Source: Methanobacteriota archaeon (GTDB taxonomy: Archaea; Thermoplasmatota; Poseidoniia; Poseidoniales; Thalassarchaeaceae). Taken from it: DNA of 14,822 nucleotides. The notes beneath the pieces are model-generated. The model made no database searches. It was not told the DNA's origin and saw only the letters and a program-made list of their open reading frames with translations. The stretch spans positions 1-14,822 of the forward strand of contig NYST01000048.1 in assembly GCA_002683155.1 (NCBI GenBank), in the 5' to 3' direction. A program made the translations under genes and the position numbers. This document shows, piece by piece, positions 6,758 to 14,002 of this stretch. How positions within the stretch are numbered: position 1 is the first letter of the stretch; each line of letters begins with the position of its first letter.

Positions 6758-7420
6758 CTAAGTCAAGGATTCTGCCTTTTCTTCGCATGCCTTAGCCCTT
6801 CCAGAAAGTCCGATCGAAGAAAAATAGGACGAGAAAGCATTCCATGTGTCGGAATCTGATGGGTCTTCAGAAATCATTTGCTTGAGGTTCTTCAAGGCTG
6901 ATTCGTGATCCCCCCCAATAATCAATTCCAATGTTTGTTCAACTCCATGTTTTTCCTGGGTGTTTTCGGGATTCTCGGCAGCGGAATCTTCCAATATGGC
7001 CCCGGCCTTTCCGTACTTCTCCTCGGCCCAGAGTATTAGTTTCGGCCACTTGCCCTGAAACTTGTCAAGTCTCTTGTCTATAGTACCGATCATCTTGTCC
7101 AACTCATCGCCTTCAATATTGGATCGGAAAATGGATTCCAATTTAGTGAAGGCTTCTTCGCGGGACATCTCCGCTTGTCCGGATGGCTCTGGTTCCTGCT
7201 CGGCTTGTGGGGCTTCTTCCTGGGTTGTTTGTTCTGCGTCTTCCGGCTTTCCGTATTTCTGCTCGGCCCACTTGATGAGGCCGCCCCACTTCCCCTCGAA
7301 CTTGTCTAGTCTCTTTTCGATGCTGGCAAGGGATTTGGCTAGTTCTTCCCCTTCCATGGCAGACGAGAATATGGCCTCTAGTCTTGCTGCTACTTCCTCC
7401 CTTGATTGTGCTGCCGCCAT
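6758..7420 (-). CDS. Protein with a duplicated 53-residue KFxGKW/KYGK unit and C-terminal helical (TPR-like) module, unknown function
   Basis: No known family is recognised; 220 residues. Residues 6-58 and 86-138 are two ungapped copies of one unit, about 33 of 53 positions identical by my count. Both start SREE, contain EG-E/D-EL, then KRLDKF-x-GKW, LI-x-WAE and KYGK. A Pro/Glu/Gln-rich linker (59-85) joins them. The C-terminal part (about 159-218) is a helical module with G170-D-x3-A-L and W193, shared with the two flanking genes, then SGRAKACEEKA. No membrane helix or signal peptide is present. The ATG at 7420 follows AGGTGAGCGA, a good ribosome binding site. The conserved Trp, Tyr, Phe and Lys in each unit suggest a small helical binding domain present twice, for a ligand that cannot be named. 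Confidence 0.82.
   Translation of the reverse strand: MAAAQSREEVAARLEAIFSSAMEGEELAKSLASIEKRLDKFEGKWGGLIKWAEQKYGKPEDAEQTTQEEAPQAEQEPEPSGQAEMSREEAFTKLESIFRSNIEGDELDKMIGTIDKRLDKFQGKWPKLILWAEEKYGKAGAILEDSAAENPENTQEKHGVEQTLELIIGGDHESALKNLKQMISEDPSDSDTWNAFSSYFSSIGLSGRAKACEEKAESLT
7007..7165 (-). repeat. Second copy of the 53-residue unit (residues 86-138)
   Basis: It aligns without gaps to residues 6-58 of the same protein, sharing KRLDKF, GKW, LI, WAE and KYGK at fixed spacing. Confidence 0.9.
7247..7405 (-). repeat. First copy of the 53-residue unit (residues 6-58)
   Basis: This is the N-terminal copy of the internal duplication. Most differences between copies are conservative (Glu/Asp, Ile/Leu, Arg/Lys), which implies that both are under selection. 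Confidence 0.9.
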
Positions 7421-7454
7421 TCGCTCACCTTAATTTTCGCAACCCATATGTTGG

Positions 7455-7460
7455 TTTTAA
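7455..7460 (-). promoter_or_regulatory. Possible TATA-like element upstream of the duplicated-unit gene
   Basis: The minus strand reads GTTAAAACC here. It begins about 40 nt before the ATG at 7420, in the 55-nt gap after the multi-spanning protein gene. It is weak, and read-through from upstream is equally possible. Confidence 0.25.
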
Positions 7461-7475
7461 CCCGCCGATTGCACC

Positions 7476-8381
7476 TCACTCCTCTTCTTCAGGAAAGTTT
7501 CCAGCCTGGTTTAGAGATTCTGACAACCCAAGCCAGTCTTTGTTCTGCTTTCCCTTTCTATGAGTTAGGTTCTTCCACTTGTTGAATGCGACCTTCACAT
7601 TGCCCTCGTCCAATGAGGCGGCGGCGACATTCATTGAAGCAGCAGCGCCTAGTAGTTTGACTAGATTTGTGAATGATTCGTTGGCTTTGACAGCCCCTCC
7701 TTCTATGTCTGATCTCTGATCCCTCTCAGCCTCCCTGATTCCCCCCCAAATCTTCTCGATGAAGTTTCTATTGTCTGGTATCGGATTGAGGATTGCCTTG
7801 TCTACCTCTAGGCCCTTCCGAACAAAATAAAGAAATAAGAAGTATAAGAAAAATAACTCCATAATATCAAGAAGGCCCCACTCGAATTCCTGAAAGCCCC
7901 AATCGCCATCATGCCTTCCTAAGGACCCCACATTTGTTGTCTCGCCCAAAACATTGTTTGCCATGTCTGCGAATTTGCCCATCTTGTTTGCCGTAGATAG
8001 CAGTGCAATTAGCAAGAATAGGATTCCCATTCGAATGGAACGTATGGACTTGACAGCAATCAATTTCCTGGATTTATTTTTACTGAATTGGTTTTGTATT
8101 GGCCTATGTACCCATAATGCCACCAGCGTATAAATCAGCGAAGCAACTATTGCATAATCTAAGACTCCGATTTCCAAGTTCCCCCAAATCTCGAAATCGG
8201 CACCCTCTGGGATCATAATCTTCTCCTTCCCTTCGGGGATGCTTTCTGGGCTGACGATACCCATTCTAGTTGCAATATTGTCCGAGAATCCGGAGCTATT
8301 TACGGACTCGAAGAACGCTAGAATCGTGGCACCGAATAAGCCCAATCTTGTTGGCTTCTTGAACACCCTCTTCAGCACCAC
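7476..8381 (-). CDS. Multi-spanning membrane protein with C-terminal helical (TPR-like) module, unknown function
   Basis: Unrecognised family, 301 residues. Clear transmembrane helices lie at about 74-91 (AIVASLIYTLVALWV), 118-134 (GILFLLIALLSTA) and 168-187 (LLDIMELFFLYFLFLYFV). A weaker one lies near 13-27. A loop (28-73) rich in Ser, Gly and Glu follows the first. Basic residues 93-117 (HR, KNKSRK, KSIRSIR) between the second and third helices suggest that this loop is cytoplasmic. After the last helix come a charged segment and a helical module with G260-N-x3-A-F-x2-W-K and W283 at the same spacing as in the next two genes, then a terminal EEEE. The start is GTG at 8381; a second GTG at 8378 is possible. 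It is the first gene of the cluster and divergent from orc1. It may place the shared module at the membrane for the two soluble neighbours; this is inference. Confidence 0.8.
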   Translation of the reverse strand: MVLKRVFKKPTRLGLFGATILAFFESVNSSGFSDNIATRMGIVSPESIPEGKEKIMIPEGADFEIWGNLEIGVLDYAIVASLIYTLVALWVHRPIQNQFSKNKSRKLIAVKSIRSIRMGILFLLIALLSTANKMGKFADMANNVLGETTNVGSLGRHDGDWGFQEFEWGLLDIMELFFLYFLFLYFVRKGLEVDKAILNPIPDNRNFIEKIWGGIREAERDQRSDIEGGAVKANESFTNLVKLLGAAASMNVAAASLDEGNVKVAFNKWKNLTHRKGKQNKDWLGLSESLNQAGNFPEEEE

Positions 8382-8478
8382 GGCACGGCCTCAAGTAACG
8401 CTGGTACGCTCGGGCCTATCAAAACACCGAATCAATTAGGGCCAACCGGTAATGCTAGGGTTGATGTTAGCCTGAACC

Positions 8479-8510
8479 AAATATGTCTAAGAACATCGAA
8501 ATATGTAAGG
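8479..8510 (+). promoter_or_regulatory. Upstream element of orc1 with 20-bp-spaced direct repeat
   Basis: AAATATGT occurs at 8479-8486 and again at 8499-8506, exactly 20 bp apart, each followed within a few bases by AAG. The first copy begins 36 nt before the ATG at 8515, so it could act as a TATA box for a near-leaderless orc1 message. The second copy would then overlap the start site, as an operator might. Confidence 0.35.
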
Positions 8511-8514
8511 AATC

Positions 8515-9693
8515 ATGGCGGACTACCTCGACAGGATTGGGGCAGGCAAGGTTCTGATTTCCAGGGAGCCTTTGTCCTATGACTGGACTCCTCCGGAATT
8601 GGTCGGTAGAAAGGACGAGCTTGGCGAATTGGCCTCGATGTTCTTCGGCGTAGAGAATCACAATGTAAGTTGTAGGGCGGTAATTACGGGCAATGTCGGT
8701 TCTGGGAAGACAGTTCTGACTCGGAGATTCTGCATGGATGTTGCAGAAAAACTGGAGGGGAAGAGGAAGGTCGCAATCGCGCATGTGAATTGCAGAAGCC
8801 ACCCCTCCACATCACAGGTTCTTCAGCAAATAGCATCTTCTCTGGACTCTGGGCATCCCGAACGTGGTTTCAGCTCGGGAGAGCTGATTCAGAGCATTAG
8901 ACGCAATATTCGCTCTCGTGAAAGTCACTTGCTACTGATCTTAGACGAAGTGGACGTCCTAGTGAGGAGGGATAACTCGGACTTGATCTACAAGCTTCTT
9001 AGGATAGACGAGGACAAAGAGGGGGAAGGGACGCTATCGCTAATCATGGTGAGTCAGGAAGATTCCCTCTTCACCCTATTTGAGTCTGCGATCAAGTCTC
9101 GCCTTGGAGAAAGCAACATACTCCGGATGAGGCCCTACGTGTCGAGTGAGCTAGTCGAAATAGCCAGACAGCGCTACGAGGCGTCCTGTCGGCCAAATTC
9201 AGTAAGTGACGGAGTCCTGGACAAGATTGGGATTTTTGCAGAGGAGTCGGGCGGGGACGCGAGGATGGCAATAGAGCTGCTAGACCGAGCGATTGGAGGT
9301 GCGGAAAAGGAAGGGAGGGAGAAGGTGACAGAAGATGACGTCGTCCCGAGCAATTCCCGATCCGCCTCAGTGGAGCCAAACCAGGTTGATGGTTTGAAAA
9401 TGCATCAGAAATTAGTCCTACTTGGAATCTGCAGGAGGCTTAAGAGGGCGGAAGAGATATCCAGTGGAGATGCTAGCAAACTGTATGAGTTGGTCTGTGA
9501 AGAGAACAACGAGGCTCCGAAGGGATACACGACATTCTGGAAATACCTCAAGCACCTTGAGTCGGAGGGATTGATTGTGAGCAGGTCCTCAAATTCGAAC
9601 AGGGGAAGGGGCAGGACGCGTTACATCACTATGCCAAACTCGGTTCCTGCGGTTATTGAAAGCAGGATAGAAAGCGAGCTTCTGAGGAGATAG
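8515..9693 (+). CDS. orc1/cdc6: Orc1/Cdc6-type replication initiator
   Basis: An AAA+ ATPase that binds replication origins and loads the MCM helicase. It has 392 residues, a usual length. Key motifs: an N-terminal ELVGRKDELGELA box, Walker A GNVGSGKT (59-66), Walker B LLLILDEVD (139-147), and GGDARMAIELL near the sensor 2 region. The C-terminal winged helix (about 300-392) includes KLYELVCEENNEAPKGYTTF and the wing-like GRGRTRYI. All catalytic residues look intact. The gene starts at ATG 8515 and is divergent from the unknown minus-strand cluster across 133 nt. S6e follows after 66 nt. Archaeal origins often lie beside orc1/cdc6, but I found no recognisable origin recognition box in either flank. 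Confidence 0.94.
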   Translation: MADYLDRIGAGKVLISREPLSYDWTPPELVGRKDELGELASMFFGVENHNVSCRAVITGNVGSGKTVLTRRFCMDVAEKLEGKRKVAIAHVNCRSHPSTSQVLQQIASSLDSGHPERGFSSGELIQSIRRNIRSRESHLLLILDEVDVLVRRDNSDLIYKLLRIDEDKEGEGTLSLIMVSQEDSLFTLFESAIKSRLGESNILRMRPYVSSELVEIARQRYEASCRPNSVSDGVLDKIGIFAEESGGDARMAIELLDRAIGGAEKEGREKVTEDDVVPSNSRSASVEPNQVDGLKMHQKLVLLGICRRLKRAEEISSGDASKLYELVCEENNEAPKGYTTFWKYLKHLESEGLIVSRSSNSNRGRGRTRYITMPNSVPAVIESRIESELLRR

Positions 9694-9716
9694 GCGGCAA
9701 GTCGTCTCCGAACCGC

Positions 9717-9725
9717 TCTTATAGG
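9717..9725 (+). promoter_or_regulatory. Putative TATA box for the S6e-aIF2-gamma operon
   Basis: TCTTATAGG lies about 40 nt before the S6e ATG at 9760. The remaining leader would include AAGGTGAG just before the start. Confidence 0.35.
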
Positions 9726-9759
9726 GGCCTTATGTCGGGATGCCGTCCAAGGTGAGCAA

Positions 9760-10251
9760 ATGGCAGGTGAGCAGTCCTTCAAGGCAGTGGTGAACGACAC
9801 CAATCCCAAGTCCGGAGGAAAGTCATTCGCAATGGACATCACGGGCTCCAACTACAACCACTTCCTCGGAAAGAAGATTGGAGATTCGGTGGACGGAATG
9901 TTCGTCGGGGACGGGGAAGATACCCTGTCCGGATACAAACTGGAGATTACGGGCGGGTCCGATGTCACGGGCAGGCCAATGAGGCCGGATCTTGACGGAT
10001 CTGGAGTCAAATCGGTTCTAATCACCGCTGGAGTCGGGTACAAGGGCAAGAAATTCGTCAACAAGAATAGCAAAGAGTACCGATACAAGTACGATGGCCT
10101 GAGGAGGAGGAGGAACCTGCGTGGCAATGTAATCAGCCAGGAAACACGTCAGATTAACCTCAAGGTAGTCGAATCTGGTAAGCGCTCACTTGCCGCTATA
10201 ATCGACGGAGAGGAAGCCGCAGTCGAACAGCCCTCTGGTGAAGAGGAGTGA
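9760..10251 (+). CDS. rps6e: Small-subunit ribosomal protein S6e
   Basis: A structural protein of the 30S subunit, 163 residues. Family features: an N-terminal FKAVVNDTNPKSGGKSF, LGKKIGDSVDG, the signature LEITGGSDVTGRPMRPD, and a basic YDGLRRRRNLRGNVIS segment. Archaeal S6e is typically about 125-130 residues. The extra length is a C-terminal tail ending in an acidic EEAAVEQPSGEEE stretch, in keeping with the acid-rich proteins around it. The ATG follows AAGGTGAGCAA. aIF2-gamma begins 12 nt after its stop, so the two are almost certainly co-transcribed, a pairing seen in other archaea. Confidence 0.95.
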   Translation: MAGEQSFKAVVNDTNPKSGGKSFAMDITGSNYNHFLGKKIGDSVDGMFVGDGEDTLSGYKLEITGGSDVTGRPMRPDLDGSGVKSVLITAGVGYKGKKFVNKNSKEYRYKYDGLRRRRNLRGNVISQETRQINLKVVESGKRSLAAIIDGEEAAVEQPSGEEE

Positions 10252-10263
10252 CGACTGAGGTGA

Positions 10264-11505
10264 TTGAAGCTGACCAGAGCCAAGAGCAAGCAACCTGAAG
10301 TCAATATCGGAATGGTTGGTCACGTCGACCACGGAAAGACCACGTTGACGCAAGCCCTATCTGGAACTTGGACCGATACCCATTCTGAAGAGCGGAAGAG
10401 GGGGATTAGCATCAAGTTGGGGTACGCAGATACTTCATTCCACGTTACTTCCGATGGCGAACACTACTCCAAGGGCAAGCACCCGGAGGGGGAAAAGGGC
10501 AAGGGTGACTTGCTCAGAGTGGTTTCCTTCGTTGACGCACCGGGGCACGAGACCCTGATGGCAGTAATGATTTCGGGGGCATCGATCATGGATGGTGCAT
10601 TGTTGCTAGTAGCTGCGACGGAGAAATGCCCCCAACCCCAGACAAGGGAGCACCTGGCAGCCCTGGAGATAGCCGGGATCAAGAATATCGTGGTAGTCCA
10701 GAACAAGATCGACATTGTCAGCAAGGAGAGAGCCATGGAGTCCTACAATGAGATACAGGAGTTCGTCAGTGGAACTATTGCCGAGGATGCCCCTATAATT
10801 CCAGTTTCTGCGCATCATGACGTGAATCTAGATATCCTAATCGAGACCATTGAGGAGACCATACCGACTCCCGATAGGACTGAGGAGGATGGAGGCTTGA
10901 TGTACGTCGCGAGATCCTTCGATGTGAATCGCCCGGGCTCCAGGCCTTCCGAAATCAAAGGAGGAGTTATCGGAGGAAGCATAGTTGAGGGCTCTTTCAC
11001 CCTCGGCGATAGCATCCTAATCGCACCCGGCAGGAGGATACAGGAGGGTAGCAAAACCAGATGGGAGCCCCTCAGGACAACCATAAATGGGATCAAAGGA
11101 GGTGGTGAGGACCTGGAGACCGCCTTCTCCGGTGGCCTCTGTGGCATCTCAACGCCGTTGGACCCACTGGCAACCAAAGCTGACGACCTTTCAGGACAAG
11201 TGATGGCTAGAGAGGGCGAATTGCCCCCGATTTGGGAGGAGTTGAGCCTGGACCTGCAACTGTTGGACAAGATGATCTCGGGTGGCGAGGACGAAGGTGG
11301 GATTAGGCCCCTGCAGCCAAACGAGATGCTGATGGTGAATTCCGCCACGGCTACCAGCGTGGGGACGGTCGCCAATATCAAGGGGAAGAAAGCCACACTA
11401 AGCCTCAGGCTCCCCATTTGTGCCAAGGAGGGAAGCAGGATCACCCTCTCAAGGAGAATCGGGACCAGGTGGCGCCTGATTGGCCATGGTACCATCTCGA
11501 GCTGA
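10264..11505 (+). CDS. eif2g: Translation initiation factor 2 subunit gamma (aIF2-gamma)
   Basis: A GTPase that carries initiator Met-tRNA to the small ribosomal subunit as part of the aIF2 trimer. It has 413 residues, the usual length. G1 is GHVDHGKT (19-26), switch 1 is RGISIKLGY (46-54), G3 is DAPGH (91-95), G4 is NKID (147-150) and G5 is SAHH (182-185). Two beta-barrel domains follow, with RSFDVNRPGSRPSEIKGGVI marking the first. The zinc knuckle that many aIF2-gamma proteins carry after switch 1 is absent: residues 54-85 contain no cysteine and are rich in Gly, Lys and His. The start is TTG at 10264, directly after an in-frame TGA, so no longer start exists. GAGGTGA sits directly against it, an unusually short spacing. 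The PIN gene starts 4 nt after the stop. Confidence 0.95.
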   Translation: MKLTRAKSKQPEVNIGMVGHVDHGKTTLTQALSGTWTDTHSEERKRGISIKLGYADTSFHVTSDGEHYSKGKHPEGEKGKGDLLRVVSFVDAPGHETLMAVMISGASIMDGALLLVAATEKCPQPQTREHLAALEIAGIKNIVVVQNKIDIVSKERAMESYNEIQEFVSGTIAEDAPIIPVSAHHDVNLDILIETIEETIPTPDRTEEDGGLMYVARSFDVNRPGSRPSEIKGGVIGGSIVEGSFTLGDSILIAPGRRIQEGSKTRWEPLRTTINGIKGGGEDLETAFSGGLCGISTPLDPLATKADDLSGQVMAREGELPPIWEELSLDLQLLDKMISGGEDEGGIRPLQPNEMLMVNSATATSVGTVANIKGKKATLSLRLPICAKEGSRITLSRRIGTRWRLIGHGTISS

Positions 11506-11509
11506 TCCG

Positions 11510-11872
11510 ATGGTTTCTGTCCTAGTGGATGCCTGCGGGTGGGTTTCTCTGATTGATGCGGGGCTGAACCTGGATATTTCACTCAATGAAGTGGTGGGGA
11601 AGGCCGATCTGAAGATTACCACGGGAGTGAGGGAGGAGTTGGATTCACTATCGGAGAGTCGCAGCGGCCTCCTGCTAGACCTATTGTACAGGAGGTCGGA
11701 AGTAGTTGATTCGAAAGAAAACCACACGGATGACGCCCTGTTGGCTCTGGCGATCCAGAACAGATGGCCGGTTCTGACTGTTGATAGGGTCCTGAAGAAG
11801 AGGCTCGTAGAAGGTGGTTGCTCTTACATCGAAGTCACATCTGGCCCATCTCTGAGGATGGTAGAGTCCTAG
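11510..11872 (+). CDS. PIN-domain protein (Fcf1/VapC-like nuclease)
   Basis: A predicted metal-dependent RNase of the PIN fold, 120 residues from ATG 11510. A TTG at 11480 inside aIF2-gamma is less likely. The four expected acidic positions are visible: D7 in VLVDACG, E42 or E43 in VREELDSL, D74/D75 in TDDALLALA and D92 in LTVDRVLKK. PIN proteins of this type often sit directly after aIF2-gamma in archaea and are related to the rRNA-processing factor Fcf1/Utp24, so a role in rRNA processing is more likely than toxin activity. No antitoxin-like partner gene is adjacent on this strand. Its stop codon overlaps that of the convergent DUF357 gene by the 4-nt sequence CTAG. Confidence 0.85.
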   Translation: MVSVLVDACGWVSLIDAGLNLDISLNEVVGKADLKITTGVREELDSLSESRSGLLLDLLYRRSEVVDSKENHTDDALLALAIQNRWPVLTVDRVLKKRLVEGGCSYIEVTSGPSLRMVES

Positions 11873-12156
11873 GGGAGCGTGAACAGGCGATCGTCGCCAT
11901 GCCCATCCATCAGCCCGATTCTTACTGCAGCATCTAGCCAAGCATGTGCATAGTTGATTGCTCCGAATGAGCTGACTAAATCCCCCTCGGCTGCGAAATG
12001 CCGTGCATCGGCAGCATAATCGTCACACATTCTGAGCATCTCATTTAGCCTATCCTCATCCAACTTGCTTGTGGTCGAAGGTGTCGCCTTCGACCTAGCC
12101 TCAGCAGTGAGTGCCAGGTATCTCTCAATTCTCTCTAGAGTGATTGTATCGGACAT
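11869..12156 (-). CDS. DUF357 family protein
   Basis: A small archaeal protein of 95 residues and unknown function. The family signature covers residues 47-83: YAADARHFAAEGDLVSSFGA then INYAHAWLDAAVRIGLM. It is helical and soluble. The ATG at 12156 lies 2 nt after the stop of the AAA+-like gene, preceded by GAGGGG within that gene's last codons, so translation is probably coupled. The pairing with a winged-helix ATPase-like protein is the only functional hint here. Its end overlaps the PIN gene on the other strand. Confidence 0.9.
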   Translation of the reverse strand: MSDTITLERIERYLALTAEARSKATPSTTSKLDEDRLNEMLRMCDDYAADARHFAAEGDLVSSFGAINYAHAWLDAAVRIGLMDGHGDDRLFTLP

Positions 12157-12158
12157 CT

Positions 12159-13970
12159 TTACCCCTCGCTTAGCAAGGCACCAGCACCATCGCTTAACCT
12201 GAACATCCTACTTCTCCCTTCCTTTCTGACAGCTAGAATGCCCGATTTGTGTAGGGAGTTGTAGATCTGGGAGAGGCGTGGCCTACCTACTTCTAATCGT
12301 GCTTGAATCTCAGCATCGGAGGGGGAAATCTCTCGAGATGAGGCCACGGATACTACCAGCCTCTCTGCATCACTCATACTTCCTAGATGGTCCTGATCGA
12401 CAATATCCTTCGATTCCCAGGAGGGTCCTTTGACGACAATTTTCGGTTCCAAGTTGGAAATCTGTGGCATTTCCTCGATTGAGTCAAGATTCTGAGATTC
12501 CTCGAAGGTCTCTTCGATCTCGAATTCGGGCTCGCTGGATAGTTCTGGAAGGGTTTCCTCTAGATCAGAATCAACCGTCCATAATTCTCCCTCTGAGAAT
12601 AATACCTGCTTCTCCTCGAAAGATTCGTTTTCTGTGTTAATTGACTTGTTATTGTCCCCGAATGGGTTTGACCGGGGCATTTCTTCGATCGGCTCATTCT
12701 TTGGAGTCGGTTGAAATTCTTCGATATCTGGTTCCTGAATGGCTACTGAGTGGTCGGGACCTGTGGGCATGGCATCGTTAGTTATCCTGGACCTGTTGAC
12801 CAGACCAGAGAAACCTCGATTAGGCCCTCTTCCAGGTGGTTCTGTGCCCTCTTCCATCGACAATATTGTCCCTTCATCGGCTGCCCAGCCGGTGATCTTT
12901 TCAGGATGATCCGCCATGATTTCACCATCTGACTGAGTTTCATCCAATTCTTCCTCATCAGCTTCATCCACTACTGTTTCTTTCTGAGTGGTTTGCTCAT
13001 CTGACCACATGTCTTCCGGTTCTACGTCCCAATCTTCATCTTCCCCCCCTTCCTCAACAAATTCGATATCTTCGTCCTCAGGCCAATCTTCAGCAATTTT
13101 CTCGGAGACTATGGGCCGGGGTTCATCAGTTGGTTGCTCCAAGGTGCCAAACTGATTTTCATCAAGGCCGTTATCGTCCTCATTTTCCACCTCCTGGTGG
13201 CTCCAGCCCCTAAGAGAATCGAGAGTCCCTTCGGAGCCTAGTCCCCTCCTTTCATCAACTAGATTCCTCAGTATTGCTATTACGGACCTAGCATTTCCTC
13301 CAGTTCTGGACATGATCGCATCGAGCAGACTGGGATTGATGCGCCACCTTTCATTGGACATCCTGCGAATCCGGAGATCGCTAAGAGATTGGACTTGATC
13401 ATGGGAAAATGGCTGTACTTTAACCGTCTCGTCGAACACACCCTTGGTAGAATCGTCGATAGAAGCCATTTGGGAGTTGGAAACTGAGACGACCACGAGA
13501 GCCCGAAGTCGTTGCAATATTGGTAAAATCAGAGACAGGAATGATGCCAAGTCCACGTGCGAGGGGTAGTCCAAAGCGACTAGGGGCAATGGTCCCGATA
13601 GCGTGTCCAAAGTCTCCACAACTCTCTCTACTTTCTGATGCATACTATGTGGTATTTCATGGCCGCAGAATGTAATGGCAAGCTCGTCCAGAGCGCAGTT
13701 AAGAGGATCTTCGGAATGCCAATAGGTGCCGACGAAGCGTTCATCGGTCTGAGAGGAAATTGCATTGACCAGGGATGTTCTTCCAGAACCCCTCTCACCA
13801 GTAAGCAGAATCATCCTAGGTGACTGGGAGTGCATATGCTCCTTCCACCTAATCAGGATGTCCTCCCTTCCGACTATCTCACTGGCCCTATTCCTCTCTA
13901 TAGGCCTGGAGTCGAATGGGTTTCCCCGAAGAGTAGGGAGATCTGCCGGGGAAAGGTCGCTCAACACCAT
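12159..13970 (-). CDS. Orc/Cdc6-like AAA+ protein with degenerate ATPase motifs, long acidic linker and C-terminal winged helix
   Basis: 603 residues in three parts. Residues about 15-250 resemble an Orc/Cdc6 or STAND-type AAA+ core: an N-terminal EIVGREDILIRWKEHM box, a P-loop-like LLTGERGSGRTS (55-66), a Walker B-like PLVALDYPS (129-137) and GGNARSVIAILRNL (224-237) near sensor 2. The P-loop Lys is Arg (codon AGA, R64), and the residue after the Walker B Asp is Tyr, not Glu, so hydrolysis is doubtful. Residues about 256-525 form a long, very acidic, low-complexity linker, probably disordered. Residues about 531-603 form a winged helix: DAERLVVSVA, SPSDAEIQARL, RLSQIYNSLHKSGIL, then the wing VRKEGRSRMFRLSD. 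It could be a DNA-binding regulator using the AAA+ fold as a switch. It is divergent from mvaA and upstream of the DUF357 gene. Confidence 0.85.
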   Translation of the reverse strand: MVLSDLSPADLPTLRGNPFDSRPIERNRASEIVGREDILIRWKEHMHSQSPRMILLTGERGSGRTSLVNAISSQTDERFVGTYWHSEDPLNCALDELAITFCGHEIPHSMHQKVERVVETLDTLSGPLPLVALDYPSHVDLASFLSLILPILQRLRALVVVSVSNSQMASIDDSTKGVFDETVKVQPFSHDQVQSLSDLRIRRMSNERWRINPSLLDAIMSRTGGNARSVIAILRNLVDERRGLGSEGTLDSLRGWSHQEVENEDDNGLDENQFGTLEQPTDEPRPIVSEKIAEDWPEDEDIEFVEEGGEDEDWDVEPEDMWSDEQTTQKETVVDEADEEELDETQSDGEIMADHPEKITGWAADEGTILSMEEGTEPPGRGPNRGFSGLVNRSRITNDAMPTGPDHSVAIQEPDIEEFQPTPKNEPIEEMPRSNPFGDNNKSINTENESFEEKQVLFSEGELWTVDSDLEETLPELSSEPEFEIEETFEESQNLDSIEEMPQISNLEPKIVVKGPSWESKDIVDQDHLGSMSDAERLVVSVASSREISPSDAEIQARLEVGRPRLSQIYNSLHKSGILAVRKEGRSRMFRLSDGAGALLSEG

Positions 13971-14002
13971 AGGCCCTCAGCACCCTATGGGATTCTTAAT
14001 GT

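Noticed and set aside
6660..6788. Longer N-terminus for the coiled-coil protein starting at 6788
   Set aside because: It would overlap the preceding gene by 31 nt and includes the oligo-T tract and TATA-like element; the ATG at 6659 fits better.
6334..6795. Plus-strand Ser-rich open frame of 153 codons
   Set aside because: It is antisense to the tandem repeats of the coiled-coil gene. Its Ser/Lys and Ala/Phe periodicity simply mirrors the 9-bp and 21-bp units.
11510..11872. VapC toxin of a toxin-antitoxin pair
   Set aside because: No antitoxin-sized gene lies upstream on the same strand. Position directly after aIF2-gamma fits a housekeeping PIN protein better.
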